In this document: one piece after another, positions 25,879 through 34,844 of the stretch
How the letters are laid out: each line of letters opens with the position of its first letter
Numbering within the stretch: the stretch's first letter is position 1
DNA from: an uncultured Flavobacteriaceae bacterium
GTDB lineage: Bacteria > Bacteroidota > Bacteroidia > Flavobacteriales > Flavobacteriaceae
Assembly: GCA_947493175.1 (NCBI GenBank)
Contig: CANLQD010000014.1
Span: 1-64,000, forward strand
Length of the DNA: 64,000 bases
Direction: 5' to 3'
Program-made: the position numbers and the translations under genes
The notes under the pieces: generated by a model
The model's input: only the letters and a program-made list of their open reading frames with translations
The model's database searches: none
Told to the model about the DNA's origin: nothing

Positions 25879-26340
25879 ATAAGCGGTAAAATGCAGATAA
25901 ATATAAAGCGGTTTGGCGCTATGAGTTCCTAAAAATACGTTAATGAAAGCATTTATGGTTTTTTCTTTTTTAACAAATAAGACATTTAGGAGTGATAGCC
26001 CATTATTTTGCCAAGGCGCGGTAACGTCTTCAAAAAAGAAAACACCTGTCGATACAGCTTATGGGGCTGGGCAATGACAAATGGCCAATACATCTCCGCT
26101 ACAACGTTCGTCTTTGATTTATCGCAACGTATCGGCTTTTAGTACTTTTTTACCCTAAATTCACTAGATTTGAAAGGATGGGGAACCCAACAATTTAAGG
26201 TACTTGCCTTAACTTGTGGTTATTTGTACTTTGTTCACCTTCCAATACCAAATCTCGATTCAAAAAAGACCAAAGAAACATGTAATAGGCTTGTTTTAAT
26301 TGGGAATTGGCACAACAGTAGTAATCTAATAATTTATCGT
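25879..26340. other. intergenic region and long leader upstream of the M14 peptidase
   Basis: No gene if the peptidase begins at 26341. TAGATTTG at 26165-26172 is a possible -7 box without a good -33 partner; used as promoter it would give a leader of about 160 nt. An in-frame TTG at 26170 opens a longer reading, but its product has no signal or family character. Confidence 0.4.
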
Positions 26341-28794
26341 TTGAGAACACTTTTACTTTTCTTCAGCTTTCTTTTTTCATTTACCGGTATGACGCAGGAT
26401 TTAAAGTCTCCGTCCGAATTTTTGGGCTACGAACTAGGTACCCAATTTACAAGGCACCACGAGGTGGTCGACTATTACCAGTACGTGGCCGCAACGGTTC
26501 CCGATCGTATGCAATTGACCGAATACGGAAAAACCAATGAGCGTAGGCCACTACTGGTCGCTTACCTTTCTTCAGCCGCTAACATGGCCGATTTGGAAAA
26601 CATACGCCAAGAACATCTTGAGAATACCACAGGTGGCGGAAGCGGTTCCAAGGCCATTGTTTGGTTAAGTTACAATGTGCACGGAAATGAAAGCGTTGGT
26701 ACAGAGGCATCGATGCAAACTCTATATGAACTGTTGACCGAAAAGAGCGATTACCTGGAAAATACAGTGGTGATTATGGATCCATGTATCAATCCCGATG
26801 GTCGTGATCGCTATGTCAACTGGTATAATCAATATAAAAACAGCCCTCATATGATAGATCCGAACAGCAAGGAGCATCATGAGGGCTGGTTGAGCGGTCG
26901 CCCCAATCATTATATGTTCGATTTGAATAGGGATTGGGCCTGGTTGACACAGGTTGAAAGCCAACAACGTTTAAAATTTTTCAATCAATGGTTGCCCCAT
27001 GTGCATGTCGATTTTCATGAGCAAGGTGTTAATAACCCCTATTATTTTGCCCCTGCGGCGGAACCGTTTCATGAAGTAATTACCGATTTTCAAAGAGATT
27101 TTCAAGTGACTATCGGAAAGAACCACGCTAGATATTTTGATGCCAATGGGTGGTTTTATTTCACCAAGGAGGTATTCGACCTCTTATATCCCAGTTATGG
27201 TGACACCTATCCGACTTACAACGGTGGTATTGGTATGACCTATGAGCAAGGCGGAAGCGGCCGGGCCGGTCTAGGAATCGTTACCCGTATAGGGGATACG
27301 TTGACTTTGAAAGACCGTATTGCACATCATAGAACTACCGGACTATCTACTGTTGAGGTGGCTTCCAAAAATGCCCAGAAGCTGAACGATGAGTTCAAAA
27401 AGTTTTATCAAAACAACGATTTTAAATATAAGAGCTACGTCCTTAAAGGGGATTTGGATAAAATCGATGCGTTGACCGACCTGCTCGATCAACATCGTAT
27501 CGTATATGCGAGGGCCCAGAATACAAATACGAAAGGTTTTGTTTACAATACAGGTAAAACGGGCGCTATGCGCACATCTGAACAGAGTTTGGTCGTTTCG
27601 ACCGATCAACCGAAAGCCACCCTTGTAAAAGTACTTTTCGAACCCAATGCGAAATTGAGCGATTCGCTCACCTATGATATCACAGCTTGGTCCTTGCCTT
27701 ATGCATACGGGCTGGATGCCTTGGCGTCTACCAGTTTGGTACAGACCACCCCTTATGAAGAACAACAAGTAAACAATACTGGATTGGATGTTGGTGCCTA
27801 TGCGTTCTTAACCGATTGGAGCAGTATGAAAGATGCCCGATTTCTCGCCGCCCTCTTAAAAGCGAAGATACGGGTGCGCTATGCCCAAAAGCCCTTTGTG
27901 ATGGATGGGAAAAGTTATGCCAGGGGCAGTCTGATCATCACACGGGCCGACAATAAGAACCACGAGGATTTTCTAAAGACCTTGGAACAAACGGCCAATG
28001 CACACCAGATATTGCTAACGGCTACCTCCACTGGTTTTGTAGAGGGGGGGAAAGATTTTGGGTCCGGTTATGTGCAAATGGTACCCGATGTAAAGGTGGC
28101 CTTGCTCTCGGAAGAACCTACTTCAACACTGCGATTCGGAGAAATTTGGCACTTTTTTGAGCAACAGTTGCACTATCCCGTTACGGTAATCGGTAGTGCG
28201 TATATAAAGCGCGTTGACCTGTCGGAGTATGATGTGTTGATTCTACCCGGAGGGTGGGGTTATAAGGGTTTTATGGATGAGGGTAAATTGGCCGACTTAA
28301 AAGAATGGGTAAGCAACGGAGGAAAATTGATAGCCATGGGAGGCGCGATCAAGAGCCTTACAGGGGAGCAAGGCTTTGGACTGAAGCCGACCGAAAGCAA
28401 ACGAGATAGTATCGTTAATCCGCAATCATACGAAGCATCGGAGCGGGATCGGATCAAGGAGGCCATCACGGGTGCCATCTTCAAAACCAAGGTGGATCCT
28501 ACCCACCCATTGGCCTATGGGTATCAAGACACTTATTTTAGCCTAAAATTGGGGGCCGATTCCTACCAGTATCTAGATAATGGTACGGTGGTGTATTTAG
28601 AAGATGGGAATACACGACCTGTAGCTGGTTTTGCAGGGAGTGAAGCAAGAAAAAAAATAGGGAAGAGCTTGGTGTTCGGAGTAGAAAACCATGGAAGGGG
28701 TTCGGTAGTATATATGGTCGACAATCCCCTTTTTAGAGGTTTTTGGGAAAATGGAAAGCTATTCTTTGCCAATGCCCTGTTCATGGTAGATTGA
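26341..28794 (+). CDS. exported M14-family zinc carboxypeptidase with a DJ-1/GATase-like C-terminal domain
   Basis: 817 residues from a TTG at 26341, chosen because it opens directly into a signal peptide (about 1-17); the frame extends to 26170 with non-conserved residues. The M14 domain (about 25-370) has the zinc motif 'NVHGNES' with H114 and E117, then 'NPDGRDRYVNW' and 'HVHVDFHEQ'. The C-terminal part (about 560-817) contains 'YDVLILPGGWGYKGF' and 'GGKLIAMGGA', resembling a DJ-1/glutamine amidotransferase-like domain, as in the large Bacteroidota M14 peptidases. It acts in the periplasm or outside on peptides. Confidence 0.88.
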   Translation: MRTLLLFFSFLFSFTGMTQDLKSPSEFLGYELGTQFTRHHEVVDYYQYVAATVPDRMQLTEYGKTNERRPLLVAYLSSAANMADLENIRQEHLENTTGGGSGSKAIVWLSYNVHGNESVGTEASMQTLYELLTEKSDYLENTVVIMDPCINPDGRDRYVNWYNQYKNSPHMIDPNSKEHHEGWLSGRPNHYMFDLNRDWAWLTQVESQQRLKFFNQWLPHVHVDFHEQGVNNPYYFAPAAEPFHEVITDFQRDFQVTIGKNHARYFDANGWFYFTKEVFDLLYPSYGDTYPTYNGGIGMTYEQGGSGRAGLGIVTRIGDTLTLKDRIAHHRTTGLSTVEVASKNAQKLNDEFKKFYQNNDFKYKSYVLKGDLDKIDALTDLLDQHRIVYARAQNTNTKGFVYNTGKTGAMRTSEQSLVVSTDQPKATLVKVLFEPNAKLSDSLTYDITAWSLPYAYGLDALASTSLVQTTPYEEQQVNNTGLDVGAYAFLTDWSSMKDARFLAALLKAKIRVRYAQKPFVMDGKSYARGSLIITRADNKNHEDFLKTLEQTANAHQILLTATSTGFVEGGKDFGSGYVQMVPDVKVALLSEEPTSTLRFGEIWHFFEQQLHYPVTVIGSAYIKRVDLSEYDVLILPGGWGYKGFMDEGKLADLKEWVSNGGKLIAMGGAIKSLTGEQGFGLKPTESKRDSIVNPQSYEASERDRIKEAITGAIFKTKVDPTHPLAYGYQDTYFSLKLGADSYQYLDNGTVVYLEDGNTRPVAGFAGSEARKKIGKSLVFGVENHGRGSVVYMVDNPLFRGFWENGKLFFANALFMVD

Positions 28795-28872
28795 TATTCA
28801 CTCACTCGCGAGAGGCGTTTCGAACTGAAAAAACATTGCCTATAGTTTCTGGCTAAAACAAATGACGTTAGT

Positions 28873-29109
28873 ATGGGAAAGAAAAAAAAGAAGCCCCATC
28901 TTCAAAAAAGCAAATTACATCAGGAATTCGATTTGGATGCCGAGTTGAACCATTCGCAGAAGTACCCCCTTCAAGACGGACTCAAAGTGAAGAAGACGGC
29001 AAAAGGCTATGAAATTGCTTGGCAGGAGCGCGGTATTCAAAGTGAAGGTAAGGTATTTGCGACCAAGAAAGAAGCCGAACGCTATTTTAAAATACAGATG
29101 GGAAAGTAA
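28873..29109 (+). CDS. small basic hypothetical protein
   Basis: 78 residues, ATG at 28873. The N-terminus is strongly basic ('GKKKKKPHLQKSK'). The rest looks like a small folded domain with 'GLKVKKTAKGYEIAWQERGI' (39-58) and a terminal helix. No membrane segment or signal. It might bind nucleic acid. It is 78 bp downstream of the peptidase and may be on the same transcript. No family recognised, but the amino-acid use looks like a real gene. Confidence 0.6.
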   Translation: MGKKKKKPHLQKSKLHQEFDLDAELNHSQKYPLQDGLKVKKTAKGYEIAWQERGIQSEGKVFATKKEAERYFKIQMGK

Positions 29110-29534
29110 GAAGCGATGTGTTTATCACCGTATTTTTTGAGATTGTAACCGGTGTTTGAACCCCTGATTGTTATAGACCAAGCGCTCATTCTATGTGAAA
29201 TTGTACCCAAGGTTCTGCTGCAATTTCCAACAAGCAAGCGGTCGCACTTCGAAGTCGGTTAGGTTCGATGGCCAGAATTCTGCTTACGACCGACTGTTTA
29301 CCGCGACTTTAATGTAATGCTCAAAAAGAATTTCATTCCTCGACTATAAATCCAAGTATTTTACTCGATAATCGAGATTTAAAATGCTCCGATTCCGAAT
29401 TTTCGGGACGTCGAAATCAAAATTGAATTTCCTATGAATGCCTCGTGGACTTGTCACACCTTCACGTAGCCGTTTCGGCGGACGAAGGCCCCGAGGTTAT
29501 TTACGATGTTTTGGTCTTTTATGTATTTTTGACC
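29110..29534. other. gene-free stretch with a dispersed repeat
   Basis: No gene. Positions 29367-29453 hold one copy of a dispersed repeat (listed separately). A longer frame of the next gene begins inside at 29445, but its first 30 residues are translated repeat sequence. Confidence 0.6.
29367..29453 (+). repeat. dispersed intergenic repeat, copy A
   Basis: Begins GATAATCGAGATTTAAAATG, then TGCTC, and closes with AATTGAATTTCCTATGAATG and CCTCGTGGACTTG. Shared with 42112-42186. It starts within a small palindrome (CTCGATAATCGAG, 29365-29377). Confidence 0.65.
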
Positions 29535-30062
29535 ATGAAACTGTGTTACTCATTATTGCTTCTAATTATGTCTACAGGTATCCCTATTTTTGACTTCGGT
29601 CCGAGCAGCGATTTATCAAATTGGAGAGTCGTCGATGATGGGGTTATGGGCGGTCGTTCTGCAGGCGAGTTTGTTTTGAGCGAGCAAGGACACGGTGTTT
29701 TTAAGGGATTTGTTTCTCTTGATAACAACGGTGGTTTTTCGTCTGTTCGGCATCGGTTTGTTACTAAGGATGTGGGAGCGTATGAAAAGGTTATCATCCG
29801 CTTAAAGGGTGATGGAAAAAAATATCAGTTTCGAATCAAGACCAACAAACAAGACGATTATTCCTATATCTACAGAATGGAAACTTCCGGTGATTGGGAA
29901 ACCATCGAGATTCCATTTTATCAAATGTATCCCGCGTTTAGGGGTCGTACCTTGGAGATGCCTGACTATCCTGGAGAACAAATGGAGGAGATTGCCTTTC
30001 TTATAGGAAACAAAAAAGAAGAACAATTTCGGTTGCAGATCGACCATATCAAAATACGGTAA
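29535..30062 (+). CDS. CIA30-domain protein (complex I intermediate-associated protein 30 family)
   Basis: 175 residues from the ATG at 29535; the longer frame from 29445 runs into the repeat. A hydrophobic N-terminus (about 1-14) is followed by the CIA30 domain: 'FDFGPSSDLSNWRVVDDGVMGGRS' (cited by pieces: 'DFGPSSDLSNW', 'VDDGVMGGRS'), 'GFVSLDNNGGFSSVR' and 'DWETIEIPF' near the end. The fold is a galactose-binding-like jelly roll. In bacteria the family is common but its role is not settled. Its stop lies 9 bp from the stop of the converging membrane-protein gene. Confidence 0.85.
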   Translation: MKLCYSLLLLIMSTGIPIFDFGPSSDLSNWRVVDDGVMGGRSAGEFVLSEQGHGVFKGFVSLDNNGGFSSVRHRFVTKDVGAYEKVIIRLKGDGKKYQFRIKTNKQDDYSYIYRMETSGDWETIEIPFYQMYPAFRGRTLEMPDYPGEQMEEIAFLIGNKKEEQFRLQIDHIKIR

Positions 30063-30071
30063 CCGGTATCG

Positions 30072-30713
30072 CTATGCTTTTTTCATTTTACGTCTCCAAA
30101 AAACAATATATACAGTACCTATAACACTTGGTGCTATCCATGAAATGAGGTTGCCCATACCCAAGCCTGCGACCACAAATGCGGTTATGGAAGCAATGAG
30201 CGCAGCTATCATTCTAGTAATATGAACCAATAGCCAATCATTTTTTGATGCCTTGAAGTTTTTATGGAAGAGAAAATCCCGAATTGTGAGGAATACCCCC
30301 AAACCTCCAAATACCAAATAGAGTATTCCACCGCTAGCTCCGTTTACTAAAGAATAGCCGCCGAGCCCCAGCATGAGTACCGAGAATAGCAGCATACCAA
30401 CAGAAATGATCAAGTCTATAGAGTTTGCTTTTTTCTTGAGCCTGGGTTTAAAGGTCAATGAACGATTCCCGGCCAATACCAGATAAATGGTAAACAGACC
30501 GATCAAAAAAAGAAACAGATTTTTGTGTCCGGGTATCACGGCAATGAACAAGGCTATAACAGAGCTGCCGACCATGCTTAGGGAGAATAGTTTTCCACTC
30601 CGTTTATGGAGCGCCCCTCCTTTTTTGAACAACATACTGCCCACTCCCGTTAGTAGTCCAATACCCCCTAAAAAGGCATGAAGGTAAATGGTATAGGCAA
30701 TGAACTGTTCCAT
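30072..30713 (-). CDS. membrane protein related to DUF2306, hypothetical
   Basis: 213 residues, about six membrane segments. The N-terminal 'HAFLGGIGLLTGVGSMLFKKGGALHKRSGKLF' pattern (cited by position, 12-43) is that of DUF2306-type proteins, in which 'K.G..H...G' joins two helices, but the rest is shorter than usual. No enzymatic motif. Function unknown. 78 bp after a serine hydrolase gene on the same strand. Confidence 0.75.
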   Translation of the reverse strand: MEQFIAYTIYLHAFLGGIGLLTGVGSMLFKKGGALHKRSGKLFSLSMVGSSVIALFIAVIPGHKNLFLFLIGLFTIYLVLAGNRSLTFKPRLKKKANSIDLIISVGMLLFSVLMLGLGGYSLVNGASGGILYLVFGGLGVFLTIRDFLFHKNFKASKNDWLLVHITRMIAALIASITAFVVAGLGMGNLISWIAPSVIGTVYIVFWRRKMKKA

Positions 30714-30790
30714 ATCACGGTTTTTGGTTGGTGGTTATGAAATGATTCTTTTTGGCTGAAACGAAGCCATTGACTTTCAAATGGAAGCCA

Positions 30791-32344
30791 CTATTCTTGA
30801 GTTACGCGATATAGGTTTAAATCCTGAAAATCAAAGCTAAAATCAATGTTGGGTGATATACCTTTCATTTTAATACTTTGCGCCTTTCCTTCTTCATCGA
30901 GGCCAAACATAGCGAAAGCATCGGCATTCATGTCCTGATATTCCCATTTTATCGCAAACGTATTTGCTTTGTAGAAGTGCATGGGGCCATTCAGTTTTGG
31001 AGAACGATGACTTTTGATCCACAGTTGTCCGTTTTTGTCAAAGACCTCCATTTTTCCGAACCAAGGATCTTCATAAATTCCAATGAAATCCGCCTTTGCA
31101 ATTTTTATCTTTTTGTTGGCCTCAACCGTATTCCAGACTTTGTTTGTCGCATCATCGCCCCTTGCCATCCTTCGCCGTAGGTAAGCATCATTCTTTTCGA
31201 CCCATTTGCCATCTTCCAATCCCAAATAGCTATCTAAAATGGTCTGGGAAACCGAATTAAAGAAGGCACCGCCGCCAGGTTCTGTATTGGTCAGTATCAC
31301 GATTCCCAAGTTAAGATCAGGTACCAAAACAGTTTTGGAAAGCATTCCTGGTAGTCCGCCAGTATGCGAGACAATCATATTCCCCAAGGCATCGTTTAGG
31401 AACCATCCCAGGCCATAACCGCTAAAATGGCTGTTGTATCGCGGATTGGTGCTCGCACTCAGTGTGGTGTGTATTTTCCATAACTCCCGTTGGCTACGAG
31501 TGGTAAACAAGGTGTCTTGTAACTGATTTCCATAAGCGCCCTTGTGAAGATGAACCAGCATCCACTGGGCAAGATCATCAACATTGGCAAAGATACCCCC
31601 GGCGGCTCCGTTGACCATTTCTTTATAATTTTGAAAACTTTGAACTGTTCCGTAGGCGGTTGTATGAGGAGATGCCAACGAGCCGTGATCGTTTATTTGG
31701 GCAAGGGACGGGTAAGAGTTGTCCATCCCCAAGGGGTTAAAAATTCGCTCTTGAATAAAAGCCTCCCACGTCATACCGCTTTTACGGGCAATGAGTTCTC
31801 CCGCAACCAGATATAATAAATTGTCATAATCGAACTGGGTGCGAAAGGCAGACACGGGTTCAAAGTATTGAAAACTGGTCAAAATATCATCAATGGTAAA
31901 GTCGGATCCGTCTGGAAAAATCATCAAATCCCCAATCCCCAACCCCAGTCCGCTACGATGGGTGAGCAGGTCTCGAATAGTAAAGTTTTCGGTAACGTAG
32001 GCATTGTACATTTTAAATTCTGGGATATGTTCGATGACCTTGTCTTTCCAATCTATTTTTCCTTCTTCTACCAACATCGCAAGAGCCATGGTGGTAAAGG
32101 CCTTGCTGTTCGAGGCAATGGCGAAATTGGTATGTTCATCCACTTTGTCACCGTTCTGAACCGATTTGACACCATACCCCTTATTATGCACGATTCGACC
32201 GTCTTTGACAATGGCGATCGCCGTACCTACCACCTCGAATTTTTCAAGGGCATCGTTCACCAATGAATCTATCTGTTGATCGGTATACTGGGCATTGATA
32301 TTACAGGCAATGAACAGGAGTAGCGTTGAAAGAAAACGGGTCAT
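30791..32344 (-). CDS. exported serine hydrolase of the class C beta-lactamase family, with DUF3471
   Basis: 517 residues with a signal peptide (1-18). The active-site motifs are 'ASNSKAF' (S78, K81) and 'FDYDNLLY' (Y173, N175), then 'HTGGLPG' as the third element. The C-terminal 110 residues form a DUF3471-type beta domain ('FIGIYEDPWFGKMEVF', 'IKSHRSPKLNGPMHFY'), common in Bacteroidota members. Such proteins are penicillin-binding-like peptidases or esterases; true beta-lactamase activity is unlikely. It stands before the DUF2306-like gene. Confidence 0.9.
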   Translation of the reverse strand: MTRFLSTLLLFIACNINAQYTDQQIDSLVNDALEKFEVVGTAIAIVKDGRIVHNKGYGVKSVQNGDKVDEHTNFAIASNSKAFTTMALAMLVEEGKIDWKDKVIEHIPEFKMYNAYVTENFTIRDLLTHRSGLGLGIGDLMIFPDGSDFTIDDILTSFQYFEPVSAFRTQFDYDNLLYLVAGELIARKSGMTWEAFIQERIFNPLGMDNSYPSLAQINDHGSLASPHTTAYGTVQSFQNYKEMVNGAAGGIFANVDDLAQWMLVHLHKGAYGNQLQDTLFTTRSQRELWKIHTTLSASTNPRYNSHFSGYGLGWFLNDALGNMIVSHTGGLPGMLSKTVLVPDLNLGIVILTNTEPGGGAFFNSVSQTILDSYLGLEDGKWVEKNDAYLRRRMARGDDATNKVWNTVEANKKIKIAKADFIGIYEDPWFGKMEVFDKNGQLWIKSHRSPKLNGPMHFYKANTFAIKWEYQDMNADAFAMFGLDEEGKAQSIKMKGISPNIDFSFDFQDLNLYRVTQE

Positions 32345-32447
32345 GACTTATTTCATTTGATAACGGAAGATACGGATTTTTCAATCCGATAAGGAGTAGG
32401 TATAGAAATTATGATTGCTCCCCTTCTACATGTAGTTTATGCTGGTT

Positions 32448-33275
32448 TTATAAATAGGGTTTCCACATCATTTGATAGGCGGCAAAAATGCCTACGGCCA
32501 TGAGAATGGTTAAGGAAAAAAGACTTACTGCCATAACGTATTTGCCTATAGTACCACTTTTCTCCCGGGATTTTAAGTAGAGTTCAAGAATGGCCAAGGG
32601 AATTAGAAAATTGGCAAAGGACCAAAACAGATCAAAAGGTCCGTCGAGGTTTTGGGTCGTTCCAACCGGGCCTTGGTTGATAAGTATCCAAGCCATAAAA
32701 CCGACCCTAAAGAACCAAACCCCATTTACCATTAAATAGGCCCGTAGGGCCCAACGGCGATGGGCGGCTATTTTACCAGCCCTTGCAGTACGTATGGTGT
32801 AGGTAGAGAAAATGAGTATCAACAAGGCATTAAGGCTTATGGCCAGTGAACCGATCAAAGTCAATGTAGCCCCCCGTACCCATACCAAATAGAGCCCTCC
32901 TAGGGCCATTATAAAGGCTGTAAAAATAAATAAACGGCCGTTCCAGCGATGAAATTTAATGGTCCGATCCCTAATTTGCGGGATTAATTGGAGGGTACCT
33001 CCAAAGGTGATGATCGCGGCCATAAAAACATGCATGGCAAAGACGATATTACCCATCGGATCACCTGCTACATGACCTGCGATGGTAGAATCGTTATATA
33101 GTTCCACATCACCTTTGAGGGCGGCTCCGCCAAAATGTACAATAATGTAATAGACAAATGTCCATTGACCGATGACGGCCACAAGGAACCAAAAAATGGC
33201 TGTAGCATTCAATATTTTGTCCGCTTTAGCGGTACTGGAACTTAAACTGTTGAAGGTGTTCGTTTTTAAATTCAT
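32448..33275 (-). CDS. DUF2306-domain membrane protein
   Basis: 275 residues, seven or so membrane segments. 'MHVFMAAIITFGGTLQLIPQIRDRTIKFHRWNGRLF' (pieces at about 82-117) is the DUF2306 signature, in which two His residues and an Arg-rich loop join helices 2 and 3. A second pair of helices has 'AHRRWALRAYLMVNGVWFFR'. Function unknown; the family is predicted to carry electrons or handle haem because of the conserved His. It is 79 bp downstream of another membrane-protein gene and might belong to the GntR/ABC operon. Confidence 0.88.
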   Translation of the reverse strand: MNLKTNTFNSLSSSTAKADKILNATAIFWFLVAVIGQWTFVYYIIVHFGGAALKGDVELYNDSTIAGHVAGDPMGNIVFAMHVFMAAIITFGGTLQLIPQIRDRTIKFHRWNGRLFIFTAFIMALGGLYLVWVRGATLTLIGSLAISLNALLILIFSTYTIRTARAGKIAAHRRWALRAYLMVNGVWFFRVGFMAWILINQGPVGTTQNLDGPFDLFWSFANFLIPLAILELYLKSREKSGTIGKYVMAVSLFSLTILMAVGIFAAYQMMWKPYL

Positions 33276-33354
33276 GGGATTCGTTTTTTATCCGTTATGA
33301 AACGGATAGATGAATGATTGATGTTTGAAGGGTTTCGTACTTAGATTGATTTCT

Positions 33355-33822
33355 TTATTCCAAGTGGGTCGTTTTGGACTTAAAAAAGGTCTTGCCGTAG
33401 TGTAGCCAAACATAGGACCAAGGAATCACTAGCAGGTCTATGGGTATGGCAATCGCAAAGCTTCTAAAAAGCCCGGATTCCGATGGGTCCAATTGTCCCT
33501 GCGACCATAGAGGGTATGCGATACAGACCAACCAGACCGACTTGTAAAAGAGTTGCAATAGTAGCAGCGGAAGCATCCGGATAGGATAGCGTAGGCCAAG
33601 ACCCATTAACGTGGCATATGCTGCCCAAAAGCTATAGGTTACCCCTTCCAAAGGAATCCAGGGTTCGCTAGGGAATAGAAGTTCGGACCATGCCGAGTGC
33701 CCCAAGGTAAGAAAGGTTAATAAATAGAGGCCTTTGATCAGGTAGATTCTGATTTTAGAGGGTCTTTTGGTTTTTACGGACGGAACATCCGGTCCGTGGA
33801 CGGTGTTTTGCATTGATTTCAT
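33355..33822 (-). CDS. hypothetical membrane protein
   Basis: 155 residues from the ATG at 33822; a frame starting at 33870 adds 16 polar residues. About four membrane segments (roughly 29-45, 62-80, 84-103 and 121-143), with a basic start and a basic tail. No family recognised. It sits between the GIN-domain protein (98 bp) and the DUF2306 protein (79 bp), all reading the same way, so it could be a distal part of the ABC operon. Confidence 0.75.
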   Translation of the reverse strand: MKSMQNTVHGPDVPSVKTKRPSKIRIYLIKGLYLLTFLTLGHSAWSELLFPSEPWIPLEGVTYSFWAAYATLMGLGLRYPIRMLPLLLLQLFYKSVWLVCIAYPLWSQGQLDPSESGLFRSFAIAIPIDLLVIPWSYVWLHYGKTFFKSKTTHLE

Positions 33823-33920
33823 GCGGTTCGTTTTTTGATTGATGAATAATGATTTGCCTTTAAAGGGCATGTTGATGAATGAGCTTTTATCGCATAACTG
33901 TTCGTTTTTTGACCAATTTG

Positions 33921-34475
33921 TTAATTCGGTTCGTTGGAAAAATCAATGTGATCGGAGTTCCCGGTTAGATGCACCTTGGCTCCCTCGCCGGCCATACATT
34001 TCACCTTTTTGTAGGACAGATGCAATTTCCCGTTGCTCCGGTCGTCGAATTTTAGTTCTAAATAGGTTCCGGATATCGGGTTAATGGTTTCAAAAGAGGA
34101 GGTAGTGCCCACTTCCAAATATTGTAATTGGGAGTTGCCAAGGTATACGTTGATCGTATCTCTCAAAGATTTTCCTTCGGCTAGCTGCAACCGCAATGTG
34201 GTTCCTTGTAGATCTGTTTGGATACTAGGAAGACTGCTTTTTGGGGCTTCAATCCGTAGTCGCGGAATAGTGTCCTGTTCGAAAAATACCTGAAAGCCTA
34301 CACCTATGGCAAGCTTCTCGAAATTAGTAATAGCCCTGGTCTCGGAGATGACCGGTTCTTTTCTTTCATTCGAAACGTCATTTTTCATATACCGGTGCAT
34401 TTTCCATTGAAAAGAAAGGAAGAAAACGACGATCGGTATCAAGCCTCCTAATAAGATGAGGTTACTTTTCTTCAT
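33921..34475 (-). CDS. GIN-domain (DUF2807) envelope protein
   Basis: 184 residues. A membrane anchor or signal (about 7-23) is followed by the GIN beta-helix ('NFEKLAIGVGFQVFFEQ' 51-67, 'LEVGTTSSFETINPI', 'LKFDDRSNGKLHL'). GIN proteins are exported, adhesion-like and of unknown role. Its start overlaps the stop of the GntR gene by 14 bp, so it belongs to the ABC operon and is translated with it. Such GIN genes often accompany YtrA-like regulators in Bacteroidota. Confidence 0.85.
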   Translation of the reverse strand: MKKSNLILLGGLIPIVVFFLSFQWKMHRYMKNDVSNERKEPVISETRAITNFEKLAIGVGFQVFFEQDTIPRLRIEAPKSSLPSIQTDLQGTTLRLQLAEGKSLRDTINVYLGNSQLQYLEVGTTSSFETINPISGTYLELKFDDRSNGKLHLSYKKVKCMAGEGAKVHLTGNSDHIDFSNEPN

Positions 34476-34842
34476 GGTCCAAGGATTTTATATGTTGTTG
34501 ATAGGCAGCGCTTATCTCTTCTATCTCGATATGTAATAAGCCCATTTTCTTAAAAACATCGGGCAGAAGCTGCTTCATAAATTCTTGCTTTTTGATTTTC
34601 AGAACTAATTGATACCCATTTTTGGAAACGAAGTAGCCAATACCTCGTTGGTTATGAATAACCTTCTGTTCCTGCAAATAATTGAACGCCCGTATGGCGG
34701 TGTTGGGGTTTACTTCTACCATGACAGCAACTTCCCTAACCGATGGAATCCGTTCTTCCTCCAACCATTTTTTTGAGAGAATGTTTTCGTAAAAAAGATC
34801 CACGATCTGCAAATAAATAGGTTTGCTATTGTCATAATCCAT
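34462..34842 (-). CDS. GntR-family regulator, YtrA subfamily
   Basis: 126 residues, the short YtrA type without a large effector domain. The winged helix covers 1-73 ('KPIYLQIVDLFYENIL', 'IPSVREVAVMVEVNPNTAIRAFNYLQEQKVI', 'GIGYFV', in pieces), and the tail is a helical dimerisation segment. Such repressors control their own ABC-transporter operon. Here the operon is ATPase-permease-regulator-GIN protein, and an inverted repeat lies at the start of the transcript (36440-36463). Gap to the permease gene is 2 bp. Confidence 0.92.
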   Translation of the reverse strand: MDYDNSKPIYLQIVDLFYENILSKKWLEEERIPSVREVAVMVEVNPNTAIRAFNYLQEQKVIHNQRGIGYFVSKNGYQLVLKIKKQEFMKQLLPDVFKKMGLLHIEIEEISAAYQQHIKSLDHEEK

Positions 34843-34844
34843 CC

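Noticed and set aside
29524..29531. TATTTTTG upstream of the CIA30 gene
   Set aside because: No -33 box at the right spacing, and transcription would begin inside the gene.
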